This document shows, in pieces, positions 37,680-50,569 of a DNA stretch of 64,000 bases. The DNA comes from Tupaia tana (taxonomy: Eukaryota; Chordata; Mammalia; Scandentia; Tupaiidae): the NCBI GenBank assembly GCA_026018925.1, contig JAKSZU010000032.1, positions 868,001-932,000 of the forward strand. Reading direction: 5' to 3'. Every line of letters starts with the position of its first letter. The stretch's first letter is position 1. The notes under the pieces were generated by a model. That model was given only the letters and a program-made list of their open reading frames with translations. It searched no databases and had not been told where the DNA came from. The position numbers and the translations under genes are program-made.

Positions 37680-38460
37680 CGGACACCTTAAGCTCAACCC
37701 CAACCCTAACCTGACCTCCAGGCTAACTCCAACCATATCACTGATCCGAAAACTAAGAGTAGCCCTAAACTTACTCCCTAAAACTAAGTTCAATCCTAAC
37801 CTATCCTGAAGCCTAAATGAAACCATAGACCTAACCCTAACCCTAGACTGACACCTTATGGTTAACCCCCACCATAACCTGACCTGACGCTTACTCCAAC
37901 CGTAACAGTTAAACGAAAACTAACAGTAGCCCTAAACTTACTCCCTCAAACTAAGTTCAAACCTATCCTAACCTGAAGAGTAAATCAAACCATACACCTA
38001 ACTCTAACCCGAGGCGGACACCTTAATCTCAACCCCAATCCAAACCTTGCCCTGACGCTAACTCCAACCATAACAGTTTCCCGAAAACTAACAGTAGCCC
38101 TAAACTTACTCCCTCAAACTAAGTTCATTCCTAACCTAACCTGAAGCCTAAATGAAACCATAGACCTAACCCTAACCCTAGGCGGACACCTTATGCTTAA
38201 CCCCCACCCTAACGTGACCCTGACGCTTACTCCAACTGTAACAGTTAACCGAAAACTAACAGTAGCCCTAAACTTACTCCCTCAAACTAAGTTCAAACCT
38301 AACCTAACCTGAAGCCTAACTCAAACAATAGACCTAACCCTAACCTTAGGCGGACACCTTAAGCTTGACCCCAACCCTAACCTGACCCTGAGGCTAAATT
38401 CAACCGTAACACTCAACCAAAAAATACAATAGGCCTAAACTTACTCCCTCAAACTAAGTT
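37680..38460 (+). repeat. Long-range duplicate of 54.64-55.42 kb
   Basis: Shares AACCTGACCTGACGCTT (a 4-base loss, GACCTGACGC at 37881 and 54833), AACCTTGCCCTGACG, AACAGTTTCCCG, AAGTTCATTCC and ACTCAACCAAAAAATACAAT with a block about 16.95 kb to the right. About 4.6 monomers are involved. Confidence 0.85.
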
Positions 38461-39666
38461 CAAACCTAACCTAACCTGAAGCCTAACTCAAACCATAGAC
38501 CTAACCCTAATCCTAGGAGGACAACTTAAGCTCAACCCCAACCCTAACCGGACCCTCACGCTAATTCCAAACGTAACATTGAACCAAAAACTAACAGTAG
38601 CCCTAAACTTACTCACTCAAACTAAGTTCAAACGTAACCTAACCTGGAGCCTAAATCAAAACATGGACATAACCCTAACCCTAGGCAGACACCTCAAGCT
38701 AACCCCAACCCTAACCTGACCCTGACGCTAACTCAAACCATAATACTGAACCAAAAACTAACAATAGCCCTAAACTTACTCCCTCAAACTAAGTTCACAC
38801 CTAACCTAACCTGAAGCCTAAATCAAACCATACACCTAACCATAACCCTAGGCGGACACCTTAACTTCAACCCCAAACCTAACCTGACCCTGACGCTTAC
38901 TCCAACTGTAACAGTTACCCGAAAACTAACAGTAGCCCTAAACTTACTCCCTCAAACTAAGTTCAAACATAACCTAACCTGAAGCCTTAAACAAACCATA
39001 CACCTAACCCTAACCCTAGGCGGACACCTTAAGCTCAACCCCAACCCTAACCTGGCCGTGACGCTAACTCCAACCGTAAAAGTTACCCGAAAACTAACAG
39101 TAGCCCTAAACTTACTCCCTCAAACTAAATTCAAACCTAACCTAACCTGAAGCCTAAATCAAACCATACACCTAACCCTAACCCTAGGCGGACACCTGAA
39201 GCTCAAAACCAACCCTATCCTGACCCTCACGCTAACTCTAACCGTAACACTGATCCTAAAATTAACAGTAGCCCTAAACTTACTCCCTAAAACTAAGTTA
39301 AAATCTAACCTAACCTGAAGCCTATCTCAAACCATAGACCTAACCCTATCCCTAGGCGGACACCTGAAGCTCAACCCCAACCCTAACCTGACCCTGACGC
39401 TATCTCCAACAGTAACACTGAACCGAATACTAACAGTTGCCCTAAACTTACTCCCTCAAACTAAGTTCAAACCTAACCTAACCTGAAGCCTAACTCAAAC
39501 CACAGACCTAACCCTAACCCTAGGCGGACACCTTAAGCTCAACCCCAACCCTAACCGGACCCTCATGCTAACTCCAAACGTAACACTGAACCGAACACTA
39601 ACAGTAGCCCTAAACTTACTCCCTCAAACTAAGTTCAATCCTAACCTAACCTGAAGCCAAAATCAA
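38461..39666 (+). repeat. Ordinary satellite, including the ATGG monomer type
   Basis: Contains the monomer with AACGTAACCTAACCTGGAGC and CAAAACATGGAC (about 38,634), also found near 7,571, 10,588, 13,776 and 55,752. At about 39,240-39,310 lies the CTGATCCTAAAATTAACAG form, also seen at 1-200, 48.8, 49.16, 53.35, 53.69, 56.88 and 58.22 kb. Confidence 0.7.
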
Positions 39667-40262
39667 ACCATACACCTAACCCTAACCCTAGGCGGACACC
39701 TTAAGCTCAACCCCAACCCGAACCTGGCCCTGACGCTAACTCGAACAGTAACAGTTACCCGAAAACTAACAGTAGCCCTAAACTTACTCCCTCAAACTAA
39801 CTTCAAACCTAACCTAACTTGAAGCCTCACTCAAACCATAGACCTAACCCTAACCCTAGGCGGACACCTGAAACTCAACCACAACCCTAACCAGACCCTG
39901 ACGCTATCTCCAACCGTAACACTGAACTGAAAACTAACAGTAGCCCTAAACTTACTCCCTCAAACTAAGTTCAAACCTAACCTAAACTGGACCCTAACTA
40001 AAACCATAGACCTAACCCTAACCCTAGGCGGACACCTGAAGCTCAATCACAACCCTAACCTGACCCTGACGCTATCTCCAATCGTAACACTGAACCGAAA
40101 ACTAACAGTAGCCCTAAACTTACTCCCTCAAACTAAGTTCAAACCTAACCTAACCTGACGCCTCACTCAAACCACAGACCTAACCCTAACCCTAGGAGGA
40201 CACTTTAAGCTCAACCCCAACCCTAACCTGACCCTCACGCTAACTCCAACCATAACACTGTA
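39667..40262 (+). repeat. Duplicated block, right member of the 3,357-bp pair
   Basis: Partner of 36,310-36,905. It ends at about 40,262, where ACTGTACCGAAAACTAAAAG is followed by a CCCTAACTCAAATCACAG monomer not present in the partner. Confidence 0.85.
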
Positions 40263-41369
40263 CCGAAAACTAAAAGTAGCACTAAACTTACTCCCTCAAA
40301 CTAAGTTCAAACCTAACCTAACCTGAACCCTAACTCAAATCACAGACCTAACCCTAACCCTAGGCGGACACCTTAATCTCAACCCCAACCCTAACCTGGC
40401 CCTGACGCTAACTCCAACCGTAACAGTTACCCGAAAACTAACAGTAGCCCTAAACTTACTGCCTCAAACTAAGTTCCAACCTAACCTAACCTGAAGCCTA
40501 AATCAAACCATACACCTAACCCTAACCCTAGGCGGACACCTGAAGTTCAAACCCAACCCTAACCTGACCCTCACGCTAACTCCAACCGTAACACTGAACC
40601 GAAAAATAACAGTAGCCCTAAACTTAATCCCTCAAACTAAGTTCAAACCTAACCTAACCTGAAGCCTAACTCAAACCATAGACCTAACCCTAACCCTAGG
40701 CGGACACCTGAAGCTCAACCCCAACCCTAACCTGACCCTGACGCTATCTCCAACCGTAACACGGAACCGAAAACTAACAGTAGCCCTAAACTTACTCCCT
40801 CATACTAAGTTCAAACCTAACCTAATCTGAAGCCTAACTCAAACCACAGACCTAACCCTAACCCTAGGCGGACAACTTAAGCTCAACCCCTACCCTAACC
40901 GGACCCTCATGCTAACTCCAAACGTAACATTGAACCGAAAACTAACAGTAGCCCTAAACTTACTCCCTCAAACTAAGTTCAATCCTAACCTATCCTGAAG
41001 CCTAAATGACACGATAGACCTAACCCTAACCCTAGGCGGACACCTTATGCTTAACCCCCACCCTAACCTGACCCTGACGCTTACTCCAACCGAAACAGTT
41101 AACCGAAAACTGACAGTAGCCCTAAACTGACTCCCTCAAACTAAGTTCAAACCTAACCTAACCTGAAGCCTAAATAAAATCATAGACCTAACCCTAACCA
41201 TAGGCGGACACCTTATGCTTAACCCCCACCCTAATTGACCCTGACGCTTACTCCAACTGTAACAGTTAACCGAAAACTAACAGTAGCCCTAAACTTACTC
41301 CCTCAAACTAACTTCAAACCTAACCTAACTGAAGCCTAAATCAAACCATACACCTAACCCTAACCCTAG
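40263..41369 (+). repeat. Ordinary satellite monomers
   Basis: About 6.6 monomers of common types, including ACATTGAACCG followed by TTCAATCC (about 40,927-40,985). A base is missing at about 41,329 (AACTGAAGCC) and several near 41,232 (CCCTAATTGACC). No other feature is visible. Confidence 0.65.
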
Positions 41370-42970
41370 GCGGACACCTTAAGCTCAACCCCAACCCGAA
41401 CCTGGCCCTGACGCTAACTCCAACAGTAACAGTTACCCGAAAACTAACAGTAGCCCTAAACTTACTCCCTCAAACTAACTTCAAACCTAACCTAACTTGA
41501 AGCCTAACCCAAACCATAGACCTAACCCTAACCCTAGGCGGACACCTGAAACTCAACCACAACCCTAACCAGACCCTGACGTTATCTCCAACCGTAACAC
41601 TGAACCGAAAACTAACAGTAGCCCTAAACTTACTCCCGCATACTAAGTTCAAACCTACCCTAACCTGGACCCTAACTCAAACCATAAACCTAACCCTAAC
41701 CCTAGGCAGACACCTGAAGCTCAATCACAACCCTAACCTGACCCTGACGCTATCTCCAAAAGTAACACTGAACCGAAAACTAACAGTAGCCCTAAACTTA
41801 CTCCCTCAAACTAAGTTCAAACCTAACCTAACCTGAAGCCTCACTCAAACCACAGACCTAACCCTAACCCTAGGAGGACACCTTAAGCTCAACCCCAACC
41901 CTAACCTGACACTCACGCTAACTGCAACCGTAACACTGTACCGAAAACTAACAGTAGCCCTAAACTTACTCCCTCAAACTAAGTTCAAACCTAACCTAAC
42001 CTGAAGCCTAACTCAAACAATAGACCTAACCCTAACCCTAGGCGGACACCTTAAGCTTGACCCCAACCCTAACCTGACCCTGACGCTTACTCCAACCGTA
42101 ACAGTTAACCGAAAACTAACAGTAGCCCTAAACTTACTCCCTCAAACTAAGTTCAAATCTAACCTAACCTGAAGCCTAACTCAAACAATAGACCTAACCC
42201 TAACCCTAGGCGGACACCTTAAGCTTGACCCCAACCCTAACCTGACCCTGAGGCTAAATTCAACCGTAACACTGAACTAAAAAATACAATAGGCCTAAAC
42301 ATACTCCCTCAAACTAAGTTCAAACCTAACCTAACCTGAAGCCTAACTCAAACCATAGACATAACCCTAACCCTAGGCGGACACCTGAATCTCAAACCCA
42401 ACCCTAACTTGACCATGACGCTATCTCCAACCATAACACTGAACCAAAAACTAACAGTAGCCCTAAACTTACTCGCTCAAACTAAGTTCAAACCTAACCT
42501 AACCTGAAGCCTAAATCAAATCATAGACCTAACCCTAACAATAGGCGGACACCTGAAGCTCAACCCCAACCCTAACCTGACCCTGACGCTATCTCCAACC
42601 GTAACACTGTACCGAAAACTAACAGTAGCCCTAAACTTACTCCCTCAAACTAAGTTCAAACCTAACCTAACCTGAACCCTATCTCAAACCACAGACCTAA
42701 CCCTAACCCTAGGTGGATACCTTAAGCTCAACCCCAACCCTAACCAGACATTCACGCTAAATCCAAATGAAACACTGAACCAAAAACTAACAGTAGCCCT
42801 AAACTTACTCCCTCAAACTAAGTTCAAACCTAACCTAACCTGAAGCCTAAATCAAACCATACACCTAACCCTAACCCTAGGCGGACACCTTAAGCTCAAC
42901 CCCAAACCTAACCTGACCCTGATGCTTACTCCAACCGTAACAGTTAACCGAAAACTAACAGTAGCCCTAA
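41370..42970 (+). repeat. Duplicated block, left member of the 3,190-bp pair
   Basis: Matches 44,560-46,158 over about 9.5 monomers. Shared forms include CTAACTGCAACCGTAACACTG, ATAGGCCTAAAC, AGACATTCACGC and CCTGATGCTTACTCC. ATAGGCGGAC falls at 42541 and 45731, an offset of 3,190 bp. The block encloses a complete four-monomer cassette. Confidence 0.85.
42175..42783 (+). repeat. Four-monomer cassette, copy 5 (complete)
   Basis: Complete series with AGGCCT at 42291, CTGAATCTCAAACCC, CTTGACCATGACG, CTCGCTCAAAC, ACAATAGGCGG, CCCTATCTCAAACCACAG, AGGTGGATACC and ACCAGACATTCACG. It lies about 27 kb from the nearest cassette to the left, with none in between. Confidence 0.85.
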
Positions 42971-43496
42971 ACTGACTCCCTCAAACTAAGTTCAAACCTA
43001 ACCTAACCTGAAGCCTAAATGAAACCATAGACCTAACCCTAACCCTAGGCGGACACCTTATGGTTAACCCCCACCATAACCTGACCCTGACGCTTACTCC
43101 AACCGTAACAGTTAAACGAAAACTAACAGTAGCCCTATACTTACTCCCTCAAACTAAGTTCAAACCTATCCTAACCTGAAGACTAAATCAAAACATACAC
43201 CTAACCCTAACCCTAGGCGGACACCTTAAGCTCAACCCCAACCCGAACCTGGCCCTGACGCTAACTCCAACAGTAACAGTTACCCGAAAACTAACAGGAG
43301 CCCTAAACTTACTCCCTCAAACTAAATTCAAACCTAACCTAACCTGAAGCCTAAATGAAACCATAGACCTAACCCTAACCCTAGGCGGACACCTTATGCT
43401 TAACCCCCACCCTAACCTCACCCTGACGCTATCTCCAACCGTAACAGTTAAACGAAAACTAACAGTAGCCCTAAACTTACTCCCTCAAATTAAGTT
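42971..43496 (+). repeat. Ordinary satellite monomers
   Basis: About three monomers: TTATGGTTAACCCCC, CCTATCCTAACCTGAAGACT and TTATGCTTAACCCCC types in the order also seen near 12.3-12.5 and 15.7-15.8 kb. Nothing else is visible. Confidence 0.65.
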
Positions 43497-44150
43497 CAAA
43501 CCTAACCTAACCTGAAACCTAAATCAAACCATACACCTAACCCTAACCCTAGGCGGACACCTTAAGCTCAACCCCAAACCTAACCTGACCCTGACGCTTA
43601 CTACAACCGTAACAGTTAACCAAAAACTAACAGTAGCCCTAAACTGACTCCCTCAAACTAAGTTCAAACCTAACCTAACCTGAAGCCTAAATCAAATCAT
43701 AGACCTAACCCTAACCCTAGGCGGACACCTTATGCTTAACCCCCAACCTAACCTGACCCTGAAGCTTACTCCAACTGTAACAGTTAACCGAAAACTAACA
43801 GTAGCCGTAAACTTACTCCCTCTAACTAACTTCAAACCTAACCTAACCTGAAGCCTAAATCAAACCATACACCTAACCCTAACCCTAGGCGGACACCTTA
43901 AGCTCAACCCCAACCCTAACTTGGCCCTGATGCTAACTCCAACAGTAACATTTACCCGAAAACAAACAGTAGCCCTAAACTTACTCCCTCAAACTAAGTT
44001 CAAACCTAACCTATCCTGAAGCCTAACTCAAACAATAGACCTAACCCTAACCCTAGGCGGACACCTTAAGCTTGACCCCAAACCTAACCTGACCCTGACG
44101 CTTACTCCAACCGTAACAGTTAACCGAAAACTAACAGTAGCCCTAAACTG
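43497..44150 (+). repeat. CTTACTAC / CTCTAACTAAC cassette, copy 3
   Basis: CTTACTAC at 43597, then CTGACTCCC with TTATGCTTAACCCCC, CTCTAACTAACTTC with AACTTGGCCC, and CAATAG with AAGCTTGACCCC. It then continues into CTGACTCCC/ATCATAG and CTGACCTCCAGG/CATATCAC monomers exactly as at 17.45-17.64 kb. Confidence 0.75.
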
Positions 44151-44559
44151 ACTCCCTCAAACTAAGTTCAAACCTAACCTAACCTGAAGCCTAAATCAAA
44201 TCATAGACCTAACCCTAACCCTAGGCGGACACCTTAAGCTCAACCCCAACCCTAACCTGACCTCCAGGCTAACTCCAACCATATCACTGAACCGAAAACT
44301 AAGAGTAGCCCTAAACTTACTCCCTCAAACTAAGTTCAATCCGAACCTAACCTGAAGCCTAAATGAGACCATAGACCTAACCCTAACCCTATGCGGGCAC
44401 CTTATGGTTAACCCCCAACATAACCTGACCCTGACGCTTACTCCACCCGTAACAGTTAATTGAAAACTAACAGTAGCCCTAAACTTACTCCCTCAAACTA
44501 AGTTCAAACCTAACCTAACCTGAAGCCTAAGTCAAACAATAGACCTAACCCTAACCCTA

Positions 44560-46158
44560 GGCGGACACCTTAATCTCAACCCCAACCCTAACCTGGCCCT
44601 GACGCTAACTCCAACAGTAACAGTTACCCGAAAACTAACAGTAGCCCTAAACTTACTCCCTCAAACTAACTTCAAACCTAACCTAACTTGAAGCCTAACT
44701 CAAACCATAGACCTAACCCTAACCCTAGGCGGACACCTGAAACTCAACCACATCCCTAACCAGACCCTGACGCTATCTCCAACCGTAACACTGAACCTAA
44801 AACTAACAGTAGCCCTAAACTTACTCCCTCAAACTAAGTTCAAACCTACCCTAACCTGGACCCTAACTCAAACCATAGACCTAACCCTAACCCTAGGCGG
44901 ACACCTGAAGCTCAATCACAACCCTAACCAGACCCTGACGCTATCTCCAACCGTAACACTGAACCGAAAACTAACAGTAGCCCTAAACTTACTCCCTCAA
45001 ACTAAGTTCAAACCTAACCTAACCTGAAGCCTCACTCAAACCACAGACCTAAACCTAACCCTAGGAGGACACCTTAAGCTCAACCCCAACCCTAACCTGA
45101 CCCTCACGCTAACTGCAACCGTAACACTGTACCGAAAACTAACAGTAGCCCTAAACTTACTCCCTCAAACTAAGTTCAAACCTAACCTAACCTGAAGCCT
45201 AACTCAAACAATAGACCTAACCCTAACCCTAGGCGGACACTTTAAGCTTGACCCCAACCCTAACCTGACCCTGACGCTTACTCCAACCGTAACAGTTACC
45301 CGAAAACTAACAGTAGCCCTAAACTTACTCCCTCAAACTAAGTTCAAACCTAACCTAACCTGAAGCCTAACTCAAACAATAGACCTAACCCTAACCCTAG
45401 GCGGACACCTTAAGCTTGACCCCAACCCTAACCTGACCCTGAGGCTAAATTCAACCGTAACACTGAACCAAAAAATACAATAGGCCTAAACTTACTCCCT
45501 CAAACTAAGTTCAAACCTATCCTAACCTGAAGCCTAACTAAAACCATAGACCTAACCCTAACCCTAGGCGGACACCTGAAATCAAACCCAACCCTAACTT
45601 GACCATGACCCTATCTCCAACCATAACACTAAACCAAAAACTAACAGTAGCCCTAAACTTACTCGCTCAAACTAAGTTCAAACCTAACCTAACCTGAAGC
45701 CTAAATCAAATCATAGACCTAACCCTGACAATAGGCGGACACCTGAAGCTCAACCCCAACCCTAACCTGACCCTGACGCTATCTCCGTCTGTAATACTGA
45801 ACCGAAAACTAACAGTAGCCGTAAACTTACTCCCTCAAACTAAGTTCAAACCTAACCTAACCTGAACCCTATCTCAAACCACAGACCTAACCCTAACCCT
45901 AGGTGGACAACTTAAGCTCAACCCCAACCCTAACCAGACATTCACGCTAACTCCAAATGTAACACTGAACCAAAAACTACCAGTAGCCCTAAACTTACTC
46001 CCTCAAACTAAGTTCAAACCTAACTTAACCTGAAGCCTAAATCAAACCATACACCTAACCCTAAACCTGGGCGGACACCTTAAGCTCAACCCAAAAACTA
46101 ACCTGACCCTGATGCTTACTCCAACCGTAACAGTTAACCGAAAACTAACAGTAGCCCT
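44560..46158 (+). repeat. Duplicated block, right member of the 3,190-bp pair
   Basis: Partner of 41,370-42,970. Private changes include CCCTGACAATAGG, ATCTCCGTCTGTAATACTG and CTACCAGTAGCC. It ends near 46,158, where CTAAACTTACTCCC replaces CTAAACTGACTCCC of the partner. Confidence 0.85.
45360..45975 (+). repeat. Four-monomer cassette, copy 6 (complete)
   Basis: Complete series with AGGCCT at 45482. One base is missing at about 45,580 (CCTGAAATCAAACCC for CCTGAATCTCAAACCC). Confidence 0.85.
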
Positions 46159-46334
46159 AAACTTACTCCCTCAAACTAAGTTCAAACCTAACCTAACCTG
46201 AAGCCTAACTCAAACCACAGACCTAACCCTAACCTTAGGCAGACACCTTAAGCTCAACCCCAACCCTAACCGGACCGTCACGCTAACTCCAAACGTAACA
46301 TTGAACCGAAAACTAACAGTAGCCCTAAACTTAC

Positions 46335-49300
46335 TCCCTCAAACTAAGTTCAATCCTAACCTAACCTGAAGCCTAACTCAAACCATAGACCTAACCCTAA
46401 CCCTAGGCGGACACCTGAAACTCAACTACATCCCTAACCAGACCCTGACGCTATCTCCAACCGTAACACTGAACCGAAAACTAACAGTAGCCCTAAACTT
46501 ACTCCCTCAAACTAAGTTCAATCCTAACCTAACCTGAAGCCTAACTCAAACAATAGACCTAACCGTAACCCTAGGCGGACACCTTAAGCTTAACCCCAAC
46601 CCTAACCTGACCCTGAGGCTAAATCCAACCCTAACACTGAACCGAAAACTAACAGTAGACCTAAACTGACTCCCTCAAACTAAGTTCAAACCTAACCTAA
46701 CCTGAAGCCTAAATCAAATCAAAGACCTAACCCTAACCCTAGGCGGACACCTCATGCTTAAACCCCACCCTACCCTGACCTTGACGCTTACCCCAACTGT
46801 AACAGTTAACCGAAAACTAACAGTAGCCCTAAACTTACGCCCTCAAACTAACTTCAAACCTAACCTAACCTGAAGCCTAAATTAAACCATACACCTAACC
46901 CTAACCCTAGGCGGACACCTTAAGCTCAACCCCAAACCTAACCTGACCCTGACGCTTACTCCAACCATAACAGTTAACCGAAAACTAACAGTAGCCCTAA
47001 ACTTACGCCCTCAAACTAAGTTCAAACATAACCTAACCTGAAGACTAAATAAAACCATACACCTAACCGTAACTCTAGGCGGACACCTTAAGCTCAACCC
47101 CAAACATAACCTGGCCCTAACGCTAACTCCAACCGTAACAGTTACCCGAAAACTAACAGTAGCCCTAAACTTACTCCCTCAATCTAAGTTCAAACCTAAC
47201 CCAACCTGAAGCTTAAATCAAACAATAAACCTAACACTAACCCTAGGCGGACACCTTAAGCTTAACCCCAACCCTAACCTGACCCTGAGGCTAAATCGAA
47301 CCGTAACACTGAACCGAAAACTAACAGTGGCCCTAAACTTACTCCCTCAAACTAAGTTCAATCCTAACCTAACCTGAAGCCTAAATGAAACCATAGACCT
47401 AACCCTAACCCTAGGCGGACACCTTATGCTTAACCCCCACCCTAACCTGACCCTGACGCTTACTCCAACCGTAACAGTTAAACGAAAACTAACAGTAGCC
47501 CTAAACTTACTCCCTCAAACTAAGTTCAAACCTAACCTAAGCTGAAGCCTAAATCAAACCATACACCTAACCCTAACCCTAGGCGGACACATTAAGCTCA
47601 ACCCCAAACGTAACCTGACCCTGACGCTTACTACAACCGTAACAGTTAACCGAAAACTAACAGTAGCCCTAAACTGACTCCCTCAAACTACGTTCAAACC
47701 TAACCTAACCTGAAGCCTAAATCAAATGATAGACCTAACCCTAACCCTAGGCGGACACCTGAAGCTCAATCACAACCTAACCTGTCCCTGTCGCTATCTC
47801 CAACCGTAACACTGAACAGAAAACTAACAATAGCCCTAAACTTACTCCCTCAAACTAAGTTCAAACCTAACCTAACCTGAAGCCTAACTCAAACCACAGA
47901 CCGAACCCTAACCCTAGGAGGACACCTTAAGCTCAACCCCACCCCTAACCTGACCCTCACGCTAACTCCAACCATAACACTGAACCGAAAACTAACAGTA
48001 GCCCTAAAATTACTCCCTCAAACTAAGTTCAAACCTAACCTAACCTGAAGCCTAACTCAAACAATAGACCTAACCCTAACCCTAGGCGGACACCTTAAGC
48101 TTGACCCCAACCCTAACCTGACCCTGACGATAAATTCAACCGTAACATTCAACCAAAAAATACAATAGGCCTAAACTTACTCCCTCAAACTAAGTTCAAA
48201 CCTAACCTAACCTGAAGCCTAACTCAAACCACAGACCTAACCGTAACCCTAGGTGGACACCTTAAGCTCAACCCCAAACCTAACCGGACCCTCACGCTAA
48301 CTCCAAACGTAACATTGAACCGAAAACTAACAGTAGCCCTAAACTTACTCCCTCAAACTAAGTTCAATCCTAACCTAACCTGAAGCCTAAATGAAACCAT
48401 AGACCTAACCCCAACCCTAGGCGGACACCTTATGCTTAACCCCCACCCTAACCTGACCCTCACGCTAACTCCAACCGTAACACTGAACCGAAAACTAACA
48501 GTAGCCCTAAACTTACTCCCTCAAACTAAGTACAAACCTAACCTAACCTGAAGCCTAACTCAAATCACAGACCTAAACCTAACCCTAGGCGGACACCTTA
48601 AGCTAACCCCAACCCTAACCTGACCCTGACGCTAACTGAAACCATAATACTGAACCAAAAACTAACAATAGCCCTAAACTTACTCCCTCAAACTAAGTTC
48701 ACACCTAACCTAACCTGAAGCCTAAATCAAACCATACACCTAACCCTAACCCTAGGCGGACACCTGAATCTCAAACCCAACCTTAACCTGACCCTCACGC
48801 TAACTCCAACCGTAACACTGATCCTAAAATTAACAGTAGCCCTAAACTTACTCCCTAAAACTAAGTTAAAATCTAACCTAACCTGAAGCCTATCTCAAAC
48901 CATAGACCTAACCCTAACCCTAGGCGGAAACCTGAAGCTCAACCCCAACCCTAACCTGACCCTGACGCTATCTCCAACAGTAACACTGAACCGAAAACTA
49001 ACAGTAGCCCTAAACTTACTCCCTCAAACTAAGTTCAAACCTAACCTAACCTGAAGCCTAAATCAAACCATACACCTAACCCTAACCCTAGGCGGACACC
49101 TGAAGCTCAAACCCAACCTTAACCTGATCCTCACGCTAACTCCAACCGTAACACTGATCCTAAAATTAACAGTAGCCCTAAACTTACTCCCTAAAACTAA
49201 GTTAAAATCTAACCTAACCTGAAGCCTATCTCAAACCATAGACCTAACCCTAACCCTAGGCGGACACCTGAAGTTCAACCCCAACCCTAACCTGACCCTG

Positions 49301-50106
49301 ACGCTATCTCCAACAGTAACACTGAACCGAAAACTAACAGTAGCCCTAAACTTACTCCCTCAAACTAAGTTCAATCCTAACCTAACCTGAAGCCTAAATG
49401 AAACCATAGACCTAACGCTAACCCTAGGCGGACAACTTATGCTTAACCCCCACCCTAACCTGACCCTGACGCTTACTCCAACAGTAACACTGAACCGAAA
49501 ACTAACAGTAGCCCTAAACTTACTCCCTCAAACTAAGTTCAAACCTACCCTAACCTGGACCCTAACTCAAACCATAGACCTAACCCTAACCCTAGGCGGA
49601 CACCTGAAGCTCAATCACAACCCTAACCTGACCCTGACGCTATCTCCAACCGTAACACTGAACCGAAAACTAACAGTAGCCCTAAACTGACTCCCTCAAA
49701 CTAAGGTCAAACCTAACCTAACCTGAAGCCTAAATCAAATCATAGACCTAACCCTAACCCTAGGCGGACAACTTATGCTTAACCCCCACCCTAACCTGAC
49801 CCTGACGCTAACTCCAACCGTAACAGTTACCCGAAAATTAACAGTAGCCCTAAACTTACTCCCTCAAACTAAGTTCAAACCTAACCTAACCAGAAGCCAA
49901 ATTCAAACCATACACCTAACCCTAACCCTAGGCTGACACCTTAAGCTCAACCCCAACCCTACCTGACCCTCACGCTAACTCCAACCGTAACACTGAACTG
50001 AAAACTAACAGTAGCCCTAAACTTACTCCCTCAAACTAAGTTCAAACCTAACCTAACCTGAAGCCTAAATCAAACCATAGACCTAACCCTAACCCTAGGC
50101 GGACAC
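46335..50106 (+). repeat. Large recent duplication, copy A
   Basis: Matches 50,570-54,638. The offset is 4,196 bp at CTCAACTACA (46421 and 50617) and 4,532 bp at CCTGTCCCTG (47781 and 52313). The 336-bp difference is exactly two monomers, absent from this copy at about 47,755. I counted about ten substitutions over 3.7 kb by eye, so the copies are roughly 99.7% identical. The left edge is where ACCGTCACGCTAACTCC upstream no longer matches; the right edge is where TTATGCTTAACCCCC here faces TTAAGCTCAACCCC in copy B. Confidence 0.93.
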
Positions 50107-50569
50107 CTTATGCTTAACCCCCACCCGAACCTGACCCTGACGCGTACTCCAACTGTAACAGTTAACCGAAAACTAACAGTAGCCCTAAACTTACTCCCTC
50201 AAACTAACTTCAAACCTAACCTAACCTGAAGACTAAATCAAACCATACACCTAACCCTAACCCTAGGCAGACACCTTAAGCTCAACCCCAACCCTAACCT
50301 GGCCCTGACGCTAACTCCAACAGTAACAGTTACCCGAAAACTAACAGTAGCCCTAAACTTACTCCCTCAAACTAACTTCAAACCTAACCTAACTTGAAGC
50401 CTAACTCAAACCATAGACCTAACCCTAACCCTAGGCGGACACCTGAAACTCAACTACATCCCTAACCAGACCCTGACGCTATCTCCAACCGTAACACTGA
50501 ACCGAAAACTAACAGTAGCCCTAAACTTACTCCCTCAAACTAAGTTCAAACCTAACCTAACCTGAAGCC
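50107..50569 (+). repeat. Spacer between large duplicates, with a repeated junction monomer
   Basis: About 2.7 monomers. CTCAACTACATCCC, otherwise seen only at the start of each large copy, also occurs at 50449, exactly 168 bp before its place in copy B. The same monomer is thus present twice in a row at the junction, as expected if unequal exchange happened within or next to it. Confidence 0.75.

Noticed and set aside
10406-41652. Minus-strand open frames of about 60 codons (near 10.4, 13.6, 20.6, 27.2, 28.9, 30.2, 34.9 and 41.5 kb)
   Set aside because: All are the same G-rich-strand translation of a satellite monomer and begin and end within the repeat; none is unique sequence.
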